Source of the DNA: DATAQC01 sp038232455
Lineage (GTDB): Bacteria; Actinomycetota; Acidimicrobiia; Acidimicrobiales; AC-14
DNA: 10,752 bases
NCBI GenBank assembly: GCA_038232455.1
Contig: JBBSHU010000100.1
Location: 1-10,752, forward strand
Direction of reading: 5' to 3'
In this document: positions 1 to 5,653 of the stretch, piece after piece
How the letters are laid out: every line of letters begins with the position of its first letter
Numbering within the stretch: the first letter of the stretch is position 1
The notes under the pieces: generated by a model
The model's input: only the letters and a program-made list of their open reading frames with translations
Told to the model about the DNA's origin: nothing
Databases searched by the model: none
Made by a program: the position numbers and the translations under genes

Positions 1-2
1 AC

Positions 3-1307
3 CCCCCGGCGGTCATCGACCCGGGCGTCACCGTCACCAATGCCCGCGGCGGTAATCTCTCCTCCGCCACCGTTCGGATCACCTCCGGCTACCAGAACGG
101 CCAGGACGTCCTGAGCCTCGGGGCCGGCGGGCCGGCCGCCGACCCGTTCGACGCCGCCACCGGGACCCTGACCCTGCACGGCCCGGCATCGGTCGCCGAC
201 TTCCAGGCCGCACTCCGCCAGGTCCGCTACCAGGACACCAACTCCAACCCGAACACCGCCGCTCGCACGGCGACGTTCGCCGTCAGCGATGCCACCCTGG
301 GCTCCAACCTGGCCACCAAGACCATCGCCGTCACCGCTGTTCCGCCGACCGTCACGGCGACGGGCTCCCCGCTCGCCTACACCGAGAACCAGGGGGCGGT
401 GCCGATCGACCCGGGTCTGACGGTCACGGGCCCCGGCTCGCCGTCCGTTCAGTCGGCCAAGGTAGCGATCACCAGCGGATTCAATGGGGCCCAGGACGCT
501 CTGGCGTTCACGAACCAGTCGGGCATCATCGGGTCGTACAACTCGACAACTGGTGTGCTGAGCCTGACCGGACCGGCTCCGATCAGCGACTACCAGACAG
601 CGTTGCGCTCGGTCACGTACGCCAACAACAGCGACAACCCGCAGTCGCTCAACCGGACCATTTCGTTCTCCGTCGTGGATGTCGGTGGCCTCACCAGCAA
701 CATCGCCACCCGCGGGATCGTCGTCACTTCCGTCGACGACCCGCCGACCAACAACAATGTTCCGGGTTCTGCCACCGTCGCCGAGGACACGAACCTTGCC
801 GTGCCCGCCATCTCGATCAGCGATCCTGACGCCGACCGGTCACCCATCAAGGTCAGCCTCGATGTGGCCCACGGCACGCTCACCTTCGCCACGACGACCG
901 GTCTGACCTTCGTCGACGGAACGGCCAACGGAACCGGGTCCGTCCATGTGACCGGGACGAGGGCCGCCATCAACACGGCCCTGGGCGGGCTCACCTACCG
1001 GGGCAACCTCAATTACAACTCCACGCAGGGCGCAGAGGCGTTCACGATCGTCACCAACGACCAGGGCAACGCGGGCACGGGCGGGCCGCTGACCGACACC
1101 GACAGCTTCGCCATCACCGTCTCGGCCGTGAACGATGCGCCTACCGCCCCCACCCAGACCTTCAGCGCCGAGACGAACATGCGCCGTTCGGTGACGGTGC
1201 AGCTGAGCGGGCCGGGGGCCCGACCGACCCCGACTCGGTCGACGGCGGCTACACGCCCGCTTTCAGCCTCGCCAGCATCACCAACGGAAGCTGCGCCGGT
1301 TGCGTGA
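3..1307 (+). CDS. Large secreted adhesin-like protein, cadherin-like repeat part (5' partial, frameshifted at its 3' end)
   Basis: The reading frame is open from the first bases of the window, so the start codon lies upstream. The translation shows tandem extracellular beta-sandwich repeats of about 115-125 residues. Two are clearly related (about 3-345 and 375-735) and share PIDPGLTVT-like, ITSG-NGAQD, TTGVLSLTGPA and DYQ-ALRSV-Y patterns. A third, different repeat (about 745-1145) begins ATVAEDT and ends VNDAPTAPT, typical of cadherin-like or VCBS-type repeats in large bacterial surface proteins. A fourth begins near 1150. These domains usually act outside the cell in adhesion or as spacers. 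The frame ends at a TGA at 1305-1307, but homology leaves this frame near 1214 (a G run), continues in frame 2 to about 1381, then returns to frame 3 in the beta-helix part. I read 3-3278 as one gene with two compensating one-base breaks. The true N-terminus and signal peptide are not visible. Confidence 0.72.
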   Translation, partial: PPAVIDPGVTVTNARGGNLSSATVRITSGYQNGQDVLSLGAGGPAADPFDAATGTLTLHGPASVADFQAALRQVRYQDTNSNPNTAARTATFAVSDATLGSNLATKTIAVTAVPPTVTATGSPLAYTENQGAVPIDPGLTVTGPGSPSVQSAKVAITSGFNGAQDALAFTNQSGIIGSYNSTTGVLSLTGPAPISDYQTALRSVTYANNSDNPQSLNRTISFSVVDVGGLTSNIATRGIVVTSVDDPPTNNNVPGSATVAEDTNLAVPAISISDPDADRSPIKVSLDVAHGTLTFATTTGLTFVDGTANGTGSVHVTGTRAAINTALGGLTYRGNLNYNSTQGAEAFTIVTNDQGNAGTGGPLTDTDSFAITVSAVNDAPTAPTQTFSAETNMRRSVTVQLSGPGARPTPTRSTAATRPLSASPASPTEAAPVA

Positions 1308-1340
1308 TCAGCAACGTCAACCTGGGGGCGGGCACCTTCG

Positions 1341-3278
1341 ATGTCGACCCGCCGGCCGGCCAGACCGGGTCGTTCAACCTGTCTCACCGTCACCGACTCG
1401 GGTAACCCCGCTCCCGGTCTGACCAGCCCCGCAGGCACGATAACTCTCAACGTCAGTGGGCCGGTGGTGTGGTTCGTGGACAGCGCGGCACCGGCGGGCG
1501 GCAACGGCATCTGGACGGGTACCAACTCGAAGGCCTTCCAGACGGTGGCCCAGGCCGCCGCCGTCGACGGACCGGACCACCGCATCTTCGTCGTGAACAG
1601 CGGAGCCTCTTCGGTCAACTATGCCGATGGGATCGCCCTCAACACCGGTGAGTGGCTCGTCGGCCAGGGTGTAACGGGAGCCAGCTTCGACAGCGTGATG
1701 GGCGTCTCGCCACCAGCGGGCACCGTTGCTCGCCCAGCCATTGGCGGCGTCCGGCCGACTCTGCAGGGCACGGTCATTTTGAACACCCGGTCGGCGACCA
1801 ACGTGGTGAAGGTCCTCGGGCTCAACCTCAGCACCGGCGCCTCGAACGGCCTCACCAACGCCGGCACCACCATCAACGGCGTGACTGTCGACATCGGGTC
1901 GGTCACGACCACGACAGGCACGCCTGTCAGCATCACGAGCACGGCCAACGGATCGACGTCGGCGAACACGTTCACTCTCGTGAGCGTCTCGGCCAACGGA
2001 TCCCCGAACGGCATCGTCCTGACCAACGCCACCGGCTCCTTCACCGTCACCGGCGATGCCGGAAGCACGAAGAACGGGTCCGGAGGGACGATTCAGAACG
2101 CCGGTGCCAACGGCATCTCCCTGACCAATGCCCAGAACATCTCCCTCGATCAGCTGAACATCCAGAACACCGTTGACACCGGCATCAAGGGAACGGCGGT
2201 GGTCAACGTCTCGATCACCAACAGCACGGTCAACAATTCCGGCACCGGTCACGGCGTGGACACTTCCAACATCGGTTTCAACACCACGGGCACCGGCACG
2301 GAGATCAATCTCACCGGCGTCGTGACCATCAAGGGCAACACGCTGACGAACGCCTACTACCAGGGCATCGACATCTTCAACTACGCCGGCACCATCTCCA
2401 GCGCCGACATCTCCAACAACGATCTGACCAGTGGCACGACGACGGGGGGCGCCGGCACGTCGGTCGGGTCCGGCATCCGTTTTGTCGCCTTCGGGTCGAG
2501 TGCCGCGGCCGCCAGCATCACCAAGGCCACGATCGACAACAACACGATCAACAACTTCCCGGGTGCGGTCGGCCTGCAGGCCCAGTGTGGCGACGCCAAC
2601 AGCGCGGCGGCGCCGGCATCGACCTGTGGCACCCCGGGCGACCCCGCCGACGTGGTGAAGATCACCAACAACAAGATCAACGTGCCCGGGCTCGGCTCCA
2701 GTGTGAAGACCGGAGCGGAGGGCATCATCGCTCTCGTCAACGGGGTCGGGCAGGGGAACTTCGACATCACCTCGAACAACGTCCAGAACAACACCGGTAC
2801 CTCGATCTCCAGCTCGGCGTTCGGCAATGCCGTCGTCACCGAGACCATCGCCAACAACACGGTGGTGTCGAACAACACGGTCGGGTCCCAGGGCATCGGT
2901 ATCGGCACCTCGACCGCGGGCGGTTTTGCCACGAACTCGCCTCACCTGACCGCGACCATCTCCAACAACAACGTGAGCCAGACCGACGGAAACGGCATCC
3001 TGGCCGTCGCCCGCGACAGCTCGAACGGGAGGCTGGACGTGTCGATTAAGAACAACACGGTTGCTGCGCCACTAACCGGCGTGCGGCCCGGCATCCGGGT
3101 CGATGCCGGGAACTCGACGGGTGACAACGACGTGTGCGCCGACATCTCCGCCAACACGAGCGCCGGCAGCGGCGGAGTCCAGGGGATCGGGCTTCGCAAG
3201 CAGGGCACCGACCCCGCCGTGGACGCGTTCGGGATCGAAGGGATGGCGGCGACGGCATCGCCGGGAGTCGAAGTTTAG
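1341..3278 (+). CDS. Right-handed parallel beta-helix repeat protein (C-terminal part of the same gene)
   Basis: From about 1383 the frame gives the end of the fourth repeat (TVTDSGNPAPGL), then a boundary motif VVWFVDS near 1464. This is followed by a solenoid rich in N, T, S, G and I/V, with recurrent ISNNN, NNTINN and NNTVVSNNTV steps up to about 3230. That pattern is typical of pectate-lyase-like or NosD-like right-handed beta-helices in secreted adhesins. No catalytic signature was recognised, so a binding or adhesin role is more likely than an enzyme, though polysaccharide lyase activity is not excluded. The ATG at 1341 is probably not a real start: 1341-1382 reads as an out-of-frame tract (STRRPARPGRST), and coding continues from upstream through two frameshifts. 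The frame ends at a TAG just after GIEGM...PGVEV, while tail-like coding continues in frame to 3362. Two cysteines lie in a loop near 2585-2640. No cell-wall sorting signal is seen, so it is likely released or held by the missing N-terminus. Confidence 0.75.
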   Translation: MSTRRPARPGRSTCLTVTDSGNPAPGLTSPAGTITLNVSGPVVWFVDSAAPAGGNGIWTGTNSKAFQTVAQAAAVDGPDHRIFVVNSGASSVNYADGIALNTGEWLVGQGVTGASFDSVMGVSPPAGTVARPAIGGVRPTLQGTVILNTRSATNVVKVLGLNLSTGASNGLTNAGTTINGVTVDIGSVTTTTGTPVSITSTANGSTSANTFTLVSVSANGSPNGIVLTNATGSFTVTGDAGSTKNGSGGTIQNAGANGISLTNAQNISLDQLNIQNTVDTGIKGTAVVNVSITNSTVNNSGTGHGVDTSNIGFNTTGTGTEINLTGVVTIKGNTLTNAYYQGIDIFNYAGTISSADISNNDLTSGTTTGGAGTSVGSGIRFVAFGSSAAAASITKATIDNNTINNFPGAVGLQAQCGDANSAAAPASTCGTPGDPADVVKITNNKINVPGLGSSVKTGAEGIIALVNGVGQGNFDITSNNVQNNTGTSISSSAFGNAVVTETIANNTVVSNNTVGSQGIGIGTSTAGGFATNSPHLTATISNNNVSQTDGNGILAVARDSSNGRLDVSIKNNTVAAPLTGVRPGIRVDAGNSTGDNDVCADISANTSAGSGGVQGIGLRKQGTDPAVDAFGIEGMAATASPGVEV

Positions 3279-3362
3279 GTGAGCGGCAAGAATCCGAACG
3301 GCGGCGGGACGCTGTTGATCTCGGCCATCAGTGGGTTCACCAACTGTTCAACCGCTCCATGA
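3279..3362 (+). pseudogene. C-terminal tail of the beta-helix protein, cut off by an in-frame TAG
   Basis: Directly after the TAG at 3276-3278 the same frame stays open for 27 codons to a TGA at 3360-3362. It encodes a tail with NPNGGGTLLIS followed by a FTNC ending. A glycine-rich segment, a hydrophobic strand and a final cysteine, preceded by FGIEGM and SPGVE, is the ending I recall for this type of large beta-strand-repeat protein, so the original stop was probably the TGA. The TAG replaces one residue within VE-V-x-VSG, where Y or F would be expected, and a single TAC-to-TAG substitution would explain it. The tail ends 18 nt before the convergent oxidoreductase stop. Confidence 0.6.
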
Positions 3363-3380
3363 ATCCTGGCGGGATGTCGC

Positions 3381-3707
3381 TCAGAACACCAGCTCGGCCA
3401 GTAGATCGACCTGGCCGGGGTCCGAGACACGGGGATCGAGGATGAACTCGTCGATCCCGACCTGGGCGTAGGCATCGATCGCGCCCTTGATCGAATCAGC
3501 GGTTCGTAGGGCGCTCCCGGCGATCATCTCGGCCATCTCGGTACCCATCGGTTCGTAGTAGTGGCGCACATTGCGAATCGACTCGTCCTCGGTGTCGCCG
3601 AGCGAGAAGTACGCCAGCACCACGATCCGGGCCCGGCCCTCTCGACCCGCCTCACTCCACGCCGACTGGACCCTTCCAGCCATGGCTCCGACCGCGTCCG
3701 GTGGCAT
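3381..3707 (-). pseudogene. LLM-class flavin/F420-dependent oxidoreductase, C-terminal fragment
   Basis: The 108-residue product contains RIVVLAYFSLGD, an ESIRNVRHYYEPMG helix, MAEMIAGSALRTADSIKGAIDAY and the ending GIDEFILDPRVSDPGQVDLLAELVF. These match the C-terminal third of luciferase-like (LLM class) oxidoreductases, which are normally about 280-330 residues and form a TIM barrel binding FMN or F420. The N-terminal two thirds are missing. Upstream in the same frame (3708-3797, open to a TAG) the translation is low-complexity and does not resemble the barrel. Homology begins at GGMPP, corresponding to the usual GDGW-P segment, exactly at an 18-bp palindrome (3698-3715). The fragment is therefore probably not a functional enzyme. 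The ATG at 3707 is only the first available start. The toxin operon begins about 100 nt away in the opposite direction, and its arrival may have caused the truncation. Confidence 0.7.
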
Positions 3708-3715
3708 GCCACCGG
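3698..3715. repeat. Perfect 18-bp palindrome at the truncation point of the oxidoreductase
   Basis: CCGGTGGCATGCCACCGG is a perfect palindrome with no spacer. It lies at the point where homology to the LLM oxidoreductase stops, about 66 nt before the toxin operator. It may be a protein-binding site or a scar of the rearrangement, or it may be coincidence in GC-rich coding sequence. Confidence 0.6.
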
Positions 3716-3780
3716 CCTGTCCACGCCGAACCGAACTCAGCGAGCTCTCGACTCCGTCAACCGGGCCTGGCCCGCCGTTC

Positions 3781-3806
3781 GCACACGTAGTGTGCTAAGT
3801 TCACAC
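3781..3806 (+). promoter_or_regulatory. Promoter and candidate operator of the PIN toxin-antitoxin operon (leaderless)
   Basis: GCACAC-GTA-GTGTGC (3781-3795) is a perfect inverted repeat. Its right arm also pairs with CACAC at 3802-3806, giving three alternating half-sites. Between them lies TGCTAAGTT (3793-3801), a TGn-extended -10 box with hexamer TAAGTT. Transcription would start about 7 nt later, at the GTG start codon at 3808, so the mRNA is probably leaderless, and no Shine-Dalgarno is visible. Ribbon-helix-helix antitoxins often bind such short half-sites and repress their own operon. No good -35 is seen. Binding is inferred. Confidence 0.55.
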
Positions 3807-3807
3807 G

Positions 3808-4260
3808 GTGCTCCTATACGACTCATCGAGCCTGATTTCTCTGGCGAAGTCGGGCCTCCTCCAGCTGCTTTCACGGGTACCGATCGAGCCCGTCATCTTG
3901 GATGTTGTCGCGGAGGAGTGCGTCGAGGCCGGCCTGGCTCGCGGTCACCCCGATGCGGCGGCAATCGAGGAGGCGATCGCCGCCTTCCCTCGCCGGATGG
4001 CCGACCGAGGAGTATCCGCCGATGCGTCCGTGCTCGCGGCCGCTCGTGGGGTCGGCACCCTGATTACGAACGACCTGGCTCTCGGGCGGCGGGCACGAAA
4101 CCTTGGCGTGAGATGGCTACGCACAGCCGACCTCGTTGTCTTCGCCACCCGTACGTCCACGATCGGAGCTGGAGGTGCTCGCGACGCGATCGTCGCCCTG
4201 CGTGACGCGGGTCGACTGTCACACGAACTGGCGGTCGAATACCTGGAGGAGCTGGCATGA
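3808..4260 (+). CDS. PIN-domain toxin (VapC-like ribonuclease) of a toxin-antitoxin pair
   Basis: The 150-residue product starts LLYDSSSLISLAKSG. A PIN-like acidic set is visible: D5 in the first strand, E36/E37 in VVAEEC, D72 in SADASVLAAA and D89 in LITND, followed by the usual LG..WLRT segment. PIN toxins of this kind are Mg-dependent endoribonucleases that cut tRNA, rRNA or mRNA when the antitoxin is lost. The length fits the family (130-160). The start is GTG 3808 because it gives the full first strand and lies one -10 spacing from the promoter box, without a Shine-Dalgarno. Its stop overlaps the antitoxin start (ATGA, 4257-4260), so translation is coupled. The toxin-first order is the reverse of classic vapBC but is common for PIN/UPF0175 pairs. 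The RNA target cannot be predicted. Confidence 0.85.
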   Translation: MLLYDSSSLISLAKSGLLQLLSRVPIEPVILDVVAEECVEAGLARGHPDAAAIEEAIAAFPRRMADRGVSADASVLAAARGVGTLITNDLALGRRARNLGVRWLRTADLVVFATRTSTIGAGGARDAIVALRDAGRLSHELAVEYLEELA

Positions 4261-4598
4261 GTGACCGCACCGTCAGAGTGAACGCCACCCTTCACGAGGA
4301 CCTGCTCCGGCGAGTGGACGCTTTTGCCGAGTCCCGATACGAGGATCGGTCGACAGCTCTGCGCCAGCTGATCGACTTCGCCCTGCGGGAGCTGACCCAA
4401 CGTGAAGCGATCGACGCTTACAAGGCCGGACGCGTGACCTTGCGCGAGCTGGCGCGGACACTCGGTCTCTCCATTTGGTCGACCCACGACCTGCTGACGT
4501 CGCAATCTGTCGCTGTCGCTCAGGGGGCCAGAGCCGAGACCAGTTTGAGTCTCGACGAGCTCGTCGACTCGATTGATGATCAGACCACCGAAATGTGA
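4257..4598 (+). CDS. Antitoxin: ribbon-helix-helix DNA-binding domain plus UPF0175-like C-terminus
   Basis: The 113-residue product has two visible parts. Residues about 5-46 (TVRVNATLHEDLLRRVDAF...RSTALRQLIDFALREL) look like a CopG/Arc-type ribbon-helix-helix: a beta strand, then two helices with the S-x-A-L-R-x-L pattern. Residues about 47-82 (REAIDAYKAGRVTLRELARTLGLSIWSTHDLL) resemble the UPF0175 helix-turn-helix module. The acidic C-terminus (SLDELVDSIDD) may be the part that wraps the toxin. The protein would dimerise, bind the operator at 3781-3806 and neutralise the PIN toxin. It starts at ATG 4257, overlapping the toxin stop by 4 nt. Both genes are intact, unlike much of their surroundings. 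Confidence 0.8.
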   Translation: MSDRTVRVNATLHEDLLRRVDAFAESRYEDRSTALRQLIDFALRELTQREAIDAYKAGRVTLRELARTLGLSIWSTHDLLTSQSVAVAQGARAETSLSLDELVDSIDDQTTEM

Positions 4599-4630
4599 CC
4601 ACCACTCGGCGAAGCGACCATGTGACGGAA

Positions 4631-4644
4631 GGCACCCTTGTGCC
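4631..4644. repeat. Short inverted repeat after the antitoxin gene
   Basis: GGCAC-CCTT-GTGCC is a 5-bp stem with a 4-nt loop, 33 nt after the antitoxin stop. It has no T tract, so a terminator role is weak. It could be a protein-binding site or chance. Confidence 0.3.
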
Positions 4645-4725
4645 GATCGCTCGGGCCGTCCGCGAGGGTCGTTCGTGACCGTCAATCCGAATGGCACGCC
4701 GGGTGTCGAAGCGTGCTCCCGTCGT

Positions 4726-4742
4726 GCCTACCGTTGTAGGCT
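4726..4742 (+). promoter_or_regulatory. Promoter and candidate operator of the HTH gene (leaderless)
   Basis: GCCTAC-CGTT-GTAGGC (4726-4741) is a perfect 6-bp inverted repeat. Its right arm contains the -10-like hexamer TAGGCT (4737-4742). A GTG codon in the HTH reading frame begins at 4748, 5 nt after the hexamer, so transcription and translation could start together. This repeats the layout of the toxin operon promoter. A repressor on the repeat would block RNA polymerase, and autorepression is the simplest inference. Confidence 0.45.
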
Positions 4743-4747
4743 CCTCA

Positions 4748-5131
4748 GTGGTCGGGAACGTAGATCCGAGTCACCTCATCGACGCCCAGGCGGTTGCAGA
4801 GCTGCTGGGTCTGGCCCAACGCAACACCGTTTCGGCCCACCAGCGCCGTTACCCGGCCATGGCCCGCCCGGTGGTCGACCTGGGTCAGGGCCGTTGCCAG
4901 CTCTGGCTGCGCAGCGAGGTCGAGCAGTGGCAGGCCGACGGGTGGAGATCGCCGGTCAATGACCTTGGTCGAGGAGCCAACGGCGGACGGTACGCCCCAC
5001 GAGATCGTCCCCGGCGACGTGCCGGGTGGCCCGAGCACCTGATCCTCCGGGTCACGAACATCCGCGAGGAGGCCAATATCTTGCCGCGGCCGGGTCATGG
5101 TCGTGGAGAAGGCGATCTTCTCCGGGGCTGA
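4748..5131 (+). CDS. AlpA/excisionase-like helix-turn-helix DNA-binding protein, 3' end doubtful
   Basis: From GTG 4748 the product begins VVGNVDPSHLIDAQAVAELLGLAQ, followed by NTVSAHQRRYPAMARPVVDLGQGRCQLWLRSEVEQW. This is a MerR/AlpA-type winged helix: a helix-turn-helix (DAQAVAELLG...NTVSAHQRR), then a small wing (PVVDLG-GRCQLW) and a last helix ending in W. Such proteins are small repressors or excisionase-like factors, often near mobile genes. An ATG at 4691 would add 19 residues without homology. I prefer 4748 because of the promoter spacing. After the tryptophan the frame runs another 60-odd residues of arginine-rich sequence to 5131 that resembles no domain. Family members normally end within a few residues of this helix, so the native 3' end was probably lost or shifted near 4940-4960. 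Confidence 0.6.
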   Translation: MVGNVDPSHLIDAQAVAELLGLAQRNTVSAHQRRYPAMARPVVDLGQGRCQLWLRSEVEQWQADGWRSPVNDLGRGANGGRYAPRDRPRRRAGWPEHLILRVTNIREEANILPRPGHGRGEGDLLRG

Positions 5132-5330
5132 CTGTCTGCACGTCATCGTTGACGCAGCGCGTATGCGTCCGGTGCGCTTCAACGGCGTCGCCTGGGTGAG
5201 GGTCGGTACCAGCACCTGGTGCGCCACTAGCGAGGAAGAGCTTGTCCTCGCCGAGCGCACCCGGGCCGGCGACGTGGCCTTCGACCAGCGTGCCTGGGCT
5301 TCCCCCCGGAGCGTGGAGGCTTCCGGATAG
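5097..5330 (+). pseudogene. Fragment of a Schlafen/AlbA_2-type ATP-binding (putative helicase-related) protein
   Basis: The frame encodes SGADCLHVIVDAARMRPVRF, then NGVAWVRVGTSTWCATSEEE, LVLAERTRAGDVAFDQRAW and a stop. The order P-V-R-F-x-G-x-x-W-V-R-V-G, then A-T-x-E-E-E-x-x-L-x-E-R, then F-D-x-R matches the second half of the AlbA_2 (Schlafen) domain in bacterial ATP-binding or RecG-related proteins of about 400-550 residues. The N-terminal part (E-F-K motif and walker-like strand) and the whole C-terminal half are missing. No Shine-Dalgarno or suitable start was found, and the ATG at 5097 is simply the first in frame. I consider it a remnant. Confidence 0.6.
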
Positions 5331-5340
5331 TTGGTTGAGC

Positions 5341-5653
5341 ATGTCATCGCCGGGCAGTCCGATACCTCACGACCCCCTCGACGCCCCGTCCTCGCGGGAG
5401 CGGGAGGTGCTCGGCCTGATCGCCGAGGGGCGGTCGAACCAGGCGATCGTGGATCGGCTCTTCCTGAACGCCAAGATGGTGGGACCCCACGTCCGCAGCA
5501 TCTTCACCAAGCTCGGGCTTCTCCCCGAGCCCGAGCACCTGGGGCGGCAGCCCGGCGACGACGGCCAGGGTTGCCGTGCGTCTCTACCTGGCCATCACCC
5601 ATCACCGATGCGGTCGAGAGCCTGGCGGGCGAGGGGGGCCCCGAGAGAGCTGA
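5341..5653 (+). pseudogene. LuxR/NarL-type DNA-binding domain, truncated and frameshifted
   Basis: ATG 5341 gives a short leader, then HDPLDAPSSREREVLGLIAEGRSNQAIVDRL, LFLNAKMVGPHVRSIFTKLGL and LPEPEH. This is the C-terminal helix-turn-helix of a NarL/FixJ-type response regulator. The receiver domain that normally precedes HDPLD is absent. The usual final strand (VAV-LYLA) appears in the next frame, from 5570: removing one G of the GGG at 5568-5570 restores it and gives a stop at 5651-5653. The recognition helix carries K-M-V-G-P where most members have K-T-V-E-x, another sign of relaxed constraint. Its 3' end overlaps the convergent TPR gene by 59 nt. It is probably non-functional. Confidence 0.65.

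Noticed and set aside
1374..2945. 523-codon open frame on the - strand
   Set aside because: It lies opposite the beta-helix gene and its sequence (many D, R, G, V) is a shadow of the repeated N/T/G codons.
3363..3375. Small inverted repeat ATCC/GGAT between the convergent adhesin and oxidoreductase stops
   Set aside because: Only 4 bp of stem and no T run, so not a credible terminator.
5511..5530. Hairpin GCTCGGG-6 nt-CCCGAGC as terminator of the TPR operon
   Set aside because: A 7-bp stem about 65 nt beyond the TPR stop, but inside the LuxR-type coding region and without a T tract on the - strand.
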